Shown here piece after piece: positions 27,920-34,997 of a stretch of DNA of 64,000 nt. The notes under the pieces are model-generated. The model did not search any database. It worked only from the letters and a program-made list of their open reading frames with translations, and was not told the DNA's origin. Source of the DNA: Thioclava indica (GTDB lineage Bacteria; Pseudomonadota; Alphaproteobacteria; Rhodobacterales; Rhodobacteraceae); contig NZ_AUNB01000018.1 of NCBI RefSeq assembly GCF_000714545.1, forward strand, positions 1-64,000, given 5' to 3'. The position numbers were made by a program, and so were the translations under genes. How positions within the stretch are numbered: position 1 is the first letter of the stretch; each line of letters opens with the position of its first letter.

Positions 27920-28423
27920 TTAGGCGCGCCCGTAGGCCTCTGCAATGGCGACCTGCATCGCGTCCTCAGGCGTGCGCTCGCCCCAAGTCGCGAGTTGGAA
28001 GGCGGGGTAAAAGCGCTCGGACGAAGCCACCGCCGCGCCGATCAGCCGGTCGATCTGCTCGGGGCCGGGCATCTGTCCTCCCGTCAGCACGAGGCCGTTG
28101 CGCCACACCATCAGCCGCTGATCGGGCCAAAAGGTAAACGCGCCCGTCCAGACCCGGTCATTAACGCGGTTGAGCAGGTCATAAAGGGCAGGCTCGCGCG
28201 CCGGGGGCGGGTCCATTTCAAAGGTGCAGATCAGGCGCAGGGTTTCATCGGAATCAGACCAGGCGAGCGTGATCGAATAGCTGCGCCACTGACCCTCAAC
28301 GGCCATCGCGATCTGATCGTCGGTGACGCGGTCGAATTGCCAGTCATGGGCCTCGGCCAGCGTCTCGACGATGTCGATCGGGTGCAGTTCCTCGACGTTC
28401 AGATAGTCTTCACTCAGTGCCAT
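27920..28423 (-). CDS. YbjN domain-containing protein
   Basis: A 167-residue soluble protein with the YbjN fold pattern (an N-terminal helix-rich part, then strand-rich core with FTFWPDQRLMVWRNGL near residue 105). The fold resembles type III secretion chaperones. E. coli YbjN affects motility and stress phenotypes, but the molecular role is unknown. ATG 28423 has a GGGGGG ribosome site; the longer upstream frame was rejected. First gene of the YbjN-proC-csaA-dehydrogenase run. Confidence 0.82.
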   Translation of the reverse strand: MALSEDYLNVEELHPIDIVETLAEAHDWQFDRVTDDQIAMAVEGQWRSYSITLAWSDSDETLRLICTFEMDPPPAREPALYDLLNRVNDRVWTGAFTFWPDQRLMVWRNGLVLTGGQMPGPEQIDRLIGAAVASSERFYPAFQLATWGERTPEDAMQVAIAEAYGRA

Positions 28424-28561
28424 GCTCGTACCCCCCGGCTTTTTTGGTGCCCTGAGGTGCAGCTCCCCAAAGGCTTGTCGGCTATACAAGGATCGGCGGT
28501 GCATGCGCCTTTCCCTACCACATATCGTGTAGGTGAGGGCGCGCTGTGTAAAGCAATTTCT

Positions 28562-28611
28562 AGTGGATAACTCGGGGGTCGGCTACGATATCTGGGGATA
28601 GTCTATCCACA
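28562..28611. other. Two near-consensus DnaA boxes in a non-coding gap
   Basis: TTATCCACT on the minus strand (28570-28562) and CTATCCACA on the plus strand (28603-28611) each match TTATCCACA at 8 of 9 positions. They lie in the gap between the YbjN gene and tRNA-Ala. Two partial boxes alone do not make an origin; chance is quite possible. Confidence 0.25.
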
Positions 28612-28671
28612 GGCCACGAGCGAAAAGGCACGAAAATAGGCCTATGCTCCTGAAATCAGGATGAAAATAAG

Positions 28672-28697
28672 AAAAACGCCCAACATTGCTGCGGGCG
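28672..28697 (-). terminator. tRNA-Ala terminator
   Basis: In the minus direction CGCCC (28697-28693) pairs with GGGCG (28681-28677) and is followed by TTTTTC, 21 nt after the tRNA 3' end. Confidence 0.6.
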
Positions 28698-28717
28698 CGT
28701 GTCTAAACGGGGCGGTT

Positions 28718-28793
<76 letters not shown>

Positions 28794-28807
28794 TCACCGT
28801 GGCCGGG

Positions 28808-28836
28808 TATGTCGCGCAAGGGACGGGGATTGTCAA
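28808..28836 (-). promoter_or_regulatory. Candidate tRNA-Ala promoter
   Basis: A perfect -35 TTGACA (28836-28831) is followed after 17 nt by GACATA (28813-28808). This places the start about 8 nt before the tRNA 5' end. The -10 is a poor match. Confidence 0.5.
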
Positions 28837-28866
28837 GATCTCTGCCCCCTGCGCGGGGCGAAAATT

Positions 28867-29310
28867 TTACGCGTTCACCGTCACATGCGACTTCACGAAC
28901 TCAACCAGTTGCGCCGCCGGTCGCGCCCCTGCCGCGCGCGCGACTTCGCGACCCTTGGCAAACAGGATAAAGGCCGGGATGCCTTGAATACGATAGCGCT
29001 GCGTGGCGGTTGGGTTGACCTGCGTATTGATCTTGGCAAGGCGCACATGCGGGCTTAGTTCACCTGCCGCTTGCTGGAATTGCGGCGCCATTGCGCGGCA
29101 CGGTCCACACCACGGTGCCCAGAAATCCACCAGCAGGGGCAGGTCGTCTTTCTCGGCTTTGGCGAGGATCTTGAAATCGACCTCGGCCACTTTGCCGGTG
29201 ATCAGCCTGGCCCCGCAGGTGCCGCATTTGGCGCTAGGGCCCAGCTTGTCGCCCGGCACCCGGTTTGCCTGGCCACATTCCAGACAGGTTACGCGATAGG
29301 ATTGGGTCAT
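28867..29310 (-). CDS. trxC: Thioredoxin 2 (zinc-finger thioredoxin)
   Basis: Disulfide reductase of 147 residues. An N-terminal rubredoxin-like zinc finger (CLECG and CGTCG, residues about 9-33) precedes a thioredoxin domain with active site WCGPC. This domain order is TrxC. ATG 29310 follows GGAGGGGCAA; the upstream in-frame extension lacks family similarity. Alone between tRNA-Ala and the envelope operon. Confidence 0.94.
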   Translation of the reverse strand: MTQSYRVTCLECGQANRVPGDKLGPSAKCGTCGARLITGKVAEVDFKILAKAEKDDLPLLVDFWAPWCGPCRAMAPQFQQAAGELSPHVRLAKINTQVNPTATQRYRIQGIPAFILFAKGREVARAAGARPAAQLVEFVKSHVTVNA

Positions 29311-29400
29311 TTGCCCCTCCTTGAGAGTATATTTAACCCTAATATCGGAGCGCATAGCGCGGGTATCAAGGCGCAATCATGCCGCAGGGGGCTTTCGCGA

Positions 29401-30531
29401 TTAGCGTTTCAGATAGACAAACGCCCCGATCACGATCAGCCCTGCAATCACCGCCAGCGCGATTTTAACGGCTGACCACGGGCGATCGCCCTGCACACGG
29501 CCCGTCTGAGCGTTAACGATAAAGCGATAGGACCGACCACGGAATTTATAGGCCGCGGTCCAGACCGGCAGCAGGATGTGCTTGAAGGTCTCATCGGCGA
29601 AACTCGGGTCCATCGCGGTGATGCGTTGCTCATCGCCGCCGATATCGCGACGAATATCGGTCTGGATGACGCGGATCATCTCGGCTTGGGCACTGTGATG
29701 GCCCTCGTGCAGTTCGACCGTGTAGCCCTCGGCAGAAAAACCCGCCAGATAGTCGCGCCGATAGGCCTGCAACGCGCCCAGATCCCACGGGCGCAGCGCA
29801 TCGATATAGGGCGGGGGCAGCGAGCGCGCGGCATAGATCACCACGTCATCAAAGGCGCGCGCGACTCGCCCCGAGACCGCGCTCCAGCGGATGCGGCGGA
29901 CCTGCTCGGTGCGCACGCCCTTGTCGGTTTGCACTTGCCGCGTCTCGTAATAGGCGTCGCCGCGCTGGCCGGAATAGCGGGTGCGCGTGTTGGCATCGAA
30001 TGTCCAGAACGGCGCGTAAATGCCCGTCATGCGCCGCCCCTTGCGGGCATATTGCGACAAGCCGTTGGGGGCAAACCACAGGCTGCCAAGCCATTTCGAC
30101 AGCGCCGCGCGGGCCTGTTCCTCGGTCAGTTGAAAGGGCAGCACGCCTTGCGGCTTGATCAGGCGGCGCGTGCCGGTATCGGTAACAACGGGGGTCGCGC
30201 AGAACGGGCATTGCGTGGAATGCTCGCCGTTTTGCAGCTCGATCGAGGCCCCGCAATTGGGGCATGACAGCGTGCGGTGTTCCTCCATCTCGGGCTCGGG
30301 CAAGCCGTGGGACAGTGCCTCTTGCAAGGGGAGCTCGCGCAAGCTTGCCTCGCCGCGTCCGGTGGCGGCGGGGATGTCTTGCACATGGCCGCAATGATCG
30401 CAGACCAGCCGCGTTTGCCCCGGCGCAAAGCGCAGGTCGGCACCGCAAGATTCGCAGCTATAATGGCTGTCACCACGCGGATCGGTCGGGGGCGCTTTCG
30501 CCCCCTTTCCAACTTTCGGCATCGAAAACAT
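29401..30531 (-). CDS. Double zinc-ribbon protein with C-terminal membrane anchor
   Basis: 376 residues. Two zinc ribbons open the protein: YSCESCGADLRF with VCDHCG (about 25-50), then SCPNCGAS with QCPFCAT (about 90-115). Similar ribbons cause automatic names like 'primosomal protein N', which is misleading here since no helicase domain exists. A middle all-beta/alpha region follows, and one membrane helix lies at the very end (VKIALAVIAGLIVIGAFVYL). The arrangement recalls Bacillus YdjG of the PspA-YdjGHI group. It starts 4 nt after the SPFH gene stop, so the two products probably work together at the membrane. Confidence 0.8.
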   Translation of the reverse strand: MFSMPKVGKGAKAPPTDPRGDSHYSCESCGADLRFAPGQTRLVCDHCGHVQDIPAATGRGEASLRELPLQEALSHGLPEPEMEEHRTLSCPNCGASIELQNGEHSTQCPFCATPVVTDTGTRRLIKPQGVLPFQLTEEQARAALSKWLGSLWFAPNGLSQYARKGRRMTGIYAPFWTFDANTRTRYSGQRGDAYYETRQVQTDKGVRTEQVRRIRWSAVSGRVARAFDDVVIYAARSLPPPYIDALRPWDLGALQAYRRDYLAGFSAEGYTVELHEGHHSAQAEMIRVIQTDIRRDIGGDEQRITAMDPSFADETFKHILLPVWTAAYKFRGRSYRFIVNAQTGRVQGDRPWSAVKIALAVIAGLIVIGAFVYLKR

Positions 30532-30535
30532 AGGT

Positions 30536-31657
30536 TTAGCCTGCGGGTGGCGGCGGGGGCGGCGCGATGGTAAAAAGCTGCGCGAGTTCGGAAATATCTT
30601 CGGCGCGCATCCAGCCATCCTGACCGGGCGTCCACATCAGGCTGTCGCGCGTCAGGCTACCATCGGACACCATGCGCCCCAGATGCCCGCGCCCATACGG
30701 CCCTTTGGTCTGTCCGTTCACCGCCATGTGCCAGACCTTTTCCACGGGTGGCGGAGGCGGCGGCGGGGCAGCGGCGGCGGGGGCTTGCCCCCAAGGTCCG
30801 GCGGCCCCCATCTGATGCCCCATCGCCATACCCATGCCCGCGCCCATTCCGGCCCCCATAGCCGCGCCCATGCCCGCAGAGGCGGCAGAGCCCGGCTGGC
30901 CCATCGCCTCGGCGGCGTTGAACTGCATGTATTTGTTCACATCCCCCACGATCCCCATCGAGGTGCGCTTGTCCAGCACGGTCTCAACCGCCTCGGGCAG
31001 CGAGATATTCTCGATATAGAACTCGGGCAGGGACAGTCCGTAATTGCCGATCGTGGGCGCGATGGCACTGGCCACCAGCTTGCCCATATCGGCAGTGTTG
31101 GCAGCCATATCCAGCACCGGAATGTTGGAGCCGGCAATCGCGCGCGAAAACTCCTGCACGATCACGTTGCGCAGCTGATAGCTGATCTCGTCAGAGGTAA
31201 ATTCGCCATCCGTGCCCACGATTTCGGTCAGGAATTTGCCCGGATCACTGACGCGCATCGAATAGGTGCCAAAGGCGCGCAGCCGCACCGGACCAAATTC
31301 AGGGTCGCGCGTCATTACCGGGTTCTTGGTGCCCCATTTCAGATCGTTGATCCGGGTGGTGTTGACGAAATAGACCTCGGACTGGAAGGGCGATTTGAAC
31401 CCGTGATCCCAATGTTGCAGCGTGGTCAGGATCGGTAAGTTGTTGGTTTCCAACATATAAAGTCCGGGGCCGAACACATCTGCCAACTGCCCCTCATGCA
31501 CAAAGACCGCCGATTGCCCTTCGCGCACCGTCAGTTTGGCGCCGTATTTGATCGCATGGCCCTCGCGCTCGAACCGCCAGACCATCGTGTCTCGCGTGTC
31601 GTCGGTCCAGCCGATAACGTCGATAAACTCGCCCGAGAGGAAATCCAGAATACCCAT
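30536..31657 (-). CDS. SPFH-domain protein with C-terminal GYF_2 domain (YdjI-like)
   Basis: 373 residues. An SPFH/band-7-type domain covers about 25-235 (often annotated 'virion core protein'). A linker at about 250-300 is rich in Met, Gly and Ala (MGAAMGAGMGAGMGMAMG), then Pro-rich. A GYF_2 (DUF4339) domain follows at about 308-360 (VWHMAVNGQTKGPYG, GQDGWMRA), and the end is a run of six prolines. GYF domains bind proline-rich ligands, so self or partner binding is plausible. No membrane helix is seen. It lies between the DUF2927 lipoprotein gene (15 nt) and the zinc-ribbon gene (4 nt). Confidence 0.85.
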   Translation of the reverse strand: MGILDFLSGEFIDVIGWTDDTRDTMVWRFEREGHAIKYGAKLTVREGQSAVFVHEGQLADVFGPGLYMLETNNLPILTTLQHWDHGFKSPFQSEVYFVNTTRINDLKWGTKNPVMTRDPEFGPVRLRAFGTYSMRVSDPGKFLTEIVGTDGEFTSDEISYQLRNVIVQEFSRAIAGSNIPVLDMAANTADMGKLVASAIAPTIGNYGLSLPEFYIENISLPEAVETVLDKRTSMGIVGDVNKYMQFNAAEAMGQPGSAASAGMGAAMGAGMGAGMGMAMGHQMGAAGPWGQAPAAAAPPPPPPPVEKVWHMAVNGQTKGPYGRGHLGRMVSDGSLTRDSLMWTPGQDGWMRAEDISELAQLFTIAPPPPPPAG

Positions 31658-31672
31658 GTCGTGTCGGTCCTT

Positions 31673-32638
31673 TTAGCTATTTGCCGCCAGCATTTCGGCG
31701 GCGATTTTCTCGATGATCGGGCGCGCCTCGGCCTCGGTCATACCGGGGCGCAGGCGCGGATCATACAGCATTTTCAACAACATCTCGTCGTGATGCGTGA
31801 GCAGCGCGAATTCCTCGTCATCATTGAAGATCGAGGGGCGCGCGCGCGGATAATCATTGGCAAGGCCGAGGCCTTGGGCCAGTTCCTCGTGGATGCAACT
31901 GGTGCGCAGGGCAGGCGGGTGCTCGCCCCGGATCACGGCCACGGCTTGGGAATAGACGGCGCTGTCGCCTTGGGAAAAAGCGAAGACCACGCAATAGGTC
32001 GACAGCGACAGATCGGTGATCGCATCCACGCTGGCATCATCAATACCCGGCACGAGCGCGCGCAGGCGGGGCGCAATCGCGCGGCGTTCATCTTCGTTAA
32101 CGAACAGAACGTGGAAATTGCCACCCGTCTTCACCACGCTGACGGGATGGGTCGAGGCGCGCGCAAGGCGGCTGGCATAGGCGCTGACTTCGGCACGGTC
32201 CGAGGCGCGCTCGGCCATCGGGACCGACGCACCGAACTCCAGTTCCATGCGCACCGGTTTTTCCCAGCGCCGTAGCCGCGACACCGATTGGCGCGCGACG
32301 AACCCGCCGCCCGAAGACGTGTATTCGTCATAGAGCGCGACATGGATGAAATCATCGACCAACTGGCGCTGCCCAAAGGGCGCATCGCGCGGCGCGACAT
32401 CGGTGCGCAACTGGCCGCGCGCCTCCATCTCGCGGGTGATCTTGGCGTAATAGGCCTGCATTTCGCGCGACAATTCGCTGCGTGGTGCGGCCTTGGGCGC
32501 GCCCAGCCCGGCAGGGGGCGGGGTCGGGCGCGCAGCCGTTTTTGGCGCGTAGGGCGAGGTGCCAAACGCCACGCAGCCTGAAATCGCGAGGCATCCCGCG
32601 ATCCCGGCCAGAGCGTTAAGACCCCGCCGCATGGTCAT
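31673..32638 (-). CDS. DUF2927 lipoprotein
   Basis: 321 residues with a lipoprotein signal (lipobox ISGC, Cys about residue 22), so it should be lipid-anchored in the envelope. The DUF2927 core contains the CIHEELAQGLGL segment (about 252-263), an HExxxQGLG pattern resembling a zinc-metallopeptidase helix, followed by FNDDEEFALLTHHDE. Peptidase activity has not been shown for this family as far as I know. It overlaps telA by 4 nt, so it is part of the TelA-SPFH operon. Confidence 0.85.
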   Translation of the reverse strand: MTMRRGLNALAGIAGCLAISGCVAFGTSPYAPKTAARPTPPPAGLGAPKAAPRSELSREMQAYYAKITREMEARGQLRTDVAPRDAPFGQRQLVDDFIHVALYDEYTSSGGGFVARQSVSRLRRWEKPVRMELEFGASVPMAERASDRAEVSAYASRLARASTHPVSVVKTGGNFHVLFVNEDERRAIAPRLRALVPGIDDASVDAITDLSLSTYCVVFAFSQGDSAVYSQAVAVIRGEHPPALRTSCIHEELAQGLGLANDYPRARPSIFNDDEEFALLTHHDEMLLKMLYDPRLRPGMTEAEARPIIEKIAAEMLAANS

Positions 32639-33813
32639 CCGGCAGCACCGCCGCCCTGAGCCGAGGATTTCGCCGAGGCCAGCGTGTCGCGCAGCTTGTG
32701 CTCCATCTCGACCAGCTCGGTTTCGGCATCGGCGCGCTTGCGTTTGCCCTCATCCGCGATGCGCAAGCTGTCCTCAATCGTCGCGATCAGATCGGCATTG
32801 GCCGATTTCACCGCCTCGATATCGAACACGCCACGCTCCATTTCGGTGCGGATCTCGGCATTGGCTTCGCGCAGGTTCTTGGCATTGGCGGTCAGCAATT
32901 CGTTGGTCAGATCATTGGCCTCACGCACTGCCCCCGCTGCCTCGCGTGAGCGTTGAATGGTGACCGCCTGCGCCAGTTGGGTTTCCCAAAGCGGCACGGT
33001 GTTCACCAGCGTCGAGTTAATCTTTGTAACCAGCGATTTATCATTTTCCTGCACCAGACGGATCGAGGGCAGCGACTGCATTGTCACCTGGCGCGTCAGT
33101 TTGAGGTCATGCACCCGACGTTCCAGATCGTCACGCGCTGCGCGCCAATCACGCAATGCTTGCGCCTGCAGCACCTTTTCGTTTTCAGGCGCATCCGCGA
33201 CCGCCTGTTCCATCGCCGGAATATCGTTGGCGTCGATCTCGCGCAGCTTTTCGGTGCCTGCCGCGATATAAAGCGCCAATTCGTTGTAGAATTTCAACGT
33301 CTTATCATACAGCATATCAAGCGATTTGATATCCTTGAGCAGCTTGTGTTCGTGGCTGAGCAGGCTATCAGTGACCTTGTCGATCTGGCCCTGCACCTCT
33401 TCGAAACGGGCGACGAAATTGGCGAACGGGGCTGCGCGTCCCAGCAGCTTTTCCCACCACGACCGGTTGCGGCGCACATCCAGCTCACTGACCGAGAACC
33501 CGCGGATCGTAGTCACGATTTGGCGTAGGCTGTCGCCCGCCGGTCCGACATCTTTATTCTTTACGCCCGTCAGCATTTCCTGACTGATCGCCTGCAAGTC
33601 ATTTTGCGCGCGCGATCCGAACTGCACGATCGAGGTCGTGTCGGTCATGTCCAACTCGGCAATGCGCTTGCGGATCGCCTCGGCCTCCTCCGGGGTGGCC
33701 TGATCCAGCGGCGTGACCTTTTCGGCCGGACCGGGCTCGTCCAACAGCGCGCCGGTGACCCCTTCCATTTCGGTCATCAGCTCGGCTGCCTTAATTCGGG
33801 TCGTTTCGGTCAT
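32635..33813 (-). CDS. telA: TelA family toxic-anion-resistance protein
   Basis: 392 residues, largely alpha-helical with long coiled-coil-prone stretches rich in Glu, Arg and Ala, typical of TelA/KlaA proteins. Plasmid homologues were linked to tellurite resistance; chromosomal ones associate with XpaC and envelope-stress proteins. No signal peptide or membrane helix, so it is cytoplasmic. ATG 33813 has an AAGGAG ribosome site. It lies 54 nt downstream of xpaC. Confidence 0.92.
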   Translation of the reverse strand: MTETTRIKAAELMTEMEGVTGALLDEPGPAEKVTPLDQATPEEAEAIRKRIAELDMTDTTSIVQFGSRAQNDLQAISQEMLTGVKNKDVGPAGDSLRQIVTTIRGFSVSELDVRRNRSWWEKLLGRAAPFANFVARFEEVQGQIDKVTDSLLSHEHKLLKDIKSLDMLYDKTLKFYNELALYIAAGTEKLREIDANDIPAMEQAVADAPENEKVLQAQALRDWRAARDDLERRVHDLKLTRQVTMQSLPSIRLVQENDKSLVTKINSTLVNTVPLWETQLAQAVTIQRSREAAGAVREANDLTNELLTANAKNLREANAEIRTEMERGVFDIEAVKSANADLIATIEDSLRIADEGKRKRADAETELVEMEHKLRDTLASAKSSAQGGGAAG

Positions 33814-33867
33814 GGATGGTCTCCTTGCGGCACTCGGGGCGCATTGCCCCAGCGTCAGTTATCAGTT

Positions 33868-34767
33868 TCACCCCTGCTTGGGAGCCGTGGCAAGCCCTTC
33901 GCGCGCCAGACGGTCGCGCAGCACTTCGATTTCGACATCAAGCCCGTCGCGCCCGTCTTCAAGCATCTTTTTTGTGCGGGCGTTGAAATTGGCTTCCAGA
34001 TCGCTCAGCAGCGCCTCGTAATCGGTGCGCGCTTGGGCGTCGCGGGTGGTGCGCCACAGGTCGGCGAATTTCACCGTCGCATCGCGCGCGCCCTCTAGAT
34101 AAACGGTCATATAACGGCGCGCGGTGGCCAGATCGCCGGGGTCTTCCTGCACCACGCGGAACAGATCGCGCGCGCTGGTCTCAAAGCGGGCGACGCGTTC
34201 GATCAGCGCGCGCTCGCCACTGGGCGCAATCGCGCTGCGCATCGAGGCCAAGTAAGCCTCGCCTTCCTTGACGACGCGCTCGACGCGCTCTTGCTGGAAC
34301 GCATCGACGCCGTCCATGCCTTTGTTTTTCAACGGATCAAACCCGAAGGCGACCAGCGAGATCACGGTGCCAAGCGCCCCGATTGCGATGGAGCCAATCA
34401 GCCCGACCTCAGGCGCTTGCGCCCCCACAGCCAGTCCCAGACCAAACGCGATGGAGCCCAAAATCTTGCGCGGAAAGGCAGGTCGGCGGGCAGCAGAGCG
34501 CGCCACATAAGCAAACTCGGCGCGCAGCCCCTCGCGGATCGTCCAGGCCGCGCCTGCGATCAACGCAAACGCCGCTAGCGCGCGGATCAGCGCAAACGGC
34601 CCCTCGCCAAACGCGCCCAGCAAAAACGGCACGGCGGCCAGCGTAATCCAGAACGGGCGGCTTTCCTCGGGATGACGGGCGACGGGGCGGCGATGCGCCG
34701 GAATTGGCCCGGTTTCGGGCGTTGCATGGGGATCGGGCGAATATTTGCCGCCAAAACGCTGGGCCAT
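33868..34767 (-). CDS. xpaC: XpaC-like membrane protein (5-bromo-4-chloroindolyl phosphate hydrolysis family)
   Basis: 299 residues. Two or more membrane segments lie between about residues 40 and 150 (WITLAAVPFLLGAFGEG, IRALAAFALIAGAAW, GLIGSIAIGALGTVISLVAFGF). A cytoplasmic helical domain similar in style to TelA follows. The family name comes from a Bacillus phenotype, and the biochemical role is unknown. ATG 34767 overlaps the stop of a 27-codon ORF (TGATG). The xpaC-telA pair is a known conserved gene pair. Confidence 0.87.
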   Translation of the reverse strand: MAQRFGGKYSPDPHATPETGPIPAHRRPVARHPEESRPFWITLAAVPFLLGAFGEGPFALIRALAAFALIAGAAWTIREGLRAEFAYVARSAARRPAFPRKILGSIAFGLGLAVGAQAPEVGLIGSIAIGALGTVISLVAFGFDPLKNKGMDGVDAFQQERVERVVKEGEAYLASMRSAIAPSGERALIERVARFETSARDLFRVVQEDPGDLATARRYMTVYLEGARDATVKFADLWRTTRDAQARTDYEALLSDLEANFNARTKKMLEDGRDGLDVEIEVLRDRLAREGLATAPKQG

Positions 34768-34850
34768 CACACGCTCCCCGTCAGCGCGACTGACAGGGTC
34801 AGCGCGATCATCAGCCAGAAAGCGATGCGTTTTTGAGCGTTGCGCGACAT
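34767..34850 (-). CDS. Small membrane peptide coupled to xpaC, 27 aa
   Basis: ATG 34850 has an AAGGG ribosome site 6 nt away; the stop overlaps the xpaC ATG as TGATG. The peptide starts with a basic stretch (MSRNAQKR) followed by one hydrophobic helix (IAFWLMIALTLSVALTG), as in single-pass small membrane proteins. It would be the first gene of the xpaC-telA-DUF2927-SPFH-zinc-ribbon operon. Short length limits confidence, but ribosome site, coupling and composition agree. Confidence 0.6.
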   Translation of the reverse strand: MSRNAQKRIAFWLMIALTLSVALTGSV

Positions 34851-34955
34851 GAAGCACCCTTGGTTACGCGCGGATTTTTCCACGTGTCGCCTGATTTATA
34901 AGTATCCCGGCGGGTTTGCGCCAGAGGCGGGTACGAAATTCGCGCAAAACCTGCC

Positions 34956-34984
34956 GAGGGGAATTTTGCGCGTAAATTCCCCTC
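34956..34984 (-). terminator. Hairpin after rluB
   Basis: Perfect 11-bp inverted repeat GAGGGGAATTT/AAATTCCCCTC (34956-34966 with 34974-34984), loop 7 nt, starting 13 nt after the rluB stop. In the rluB direction a TTTT follows 7 nt later, so it may be a weak terminator or an mRNA 3'-stabilising stem. Confidence 0.5.
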
Positions 34985-34997
34985 AAAGCCGTTTTGC

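Noticed and set aside
28560-28620. Replication origin
   Set aside because: Only two imperfect DnaA boxes, no AT-rich unwinding region and none of the usual origin neighbours.
29401-30531. Primosomal protein N' / helicase name for the zinc-ribbon protein
   Set aside because: No Walker motifs or helicase domain; only two zinc ribbons and a C-terminal membrane helix are visible.
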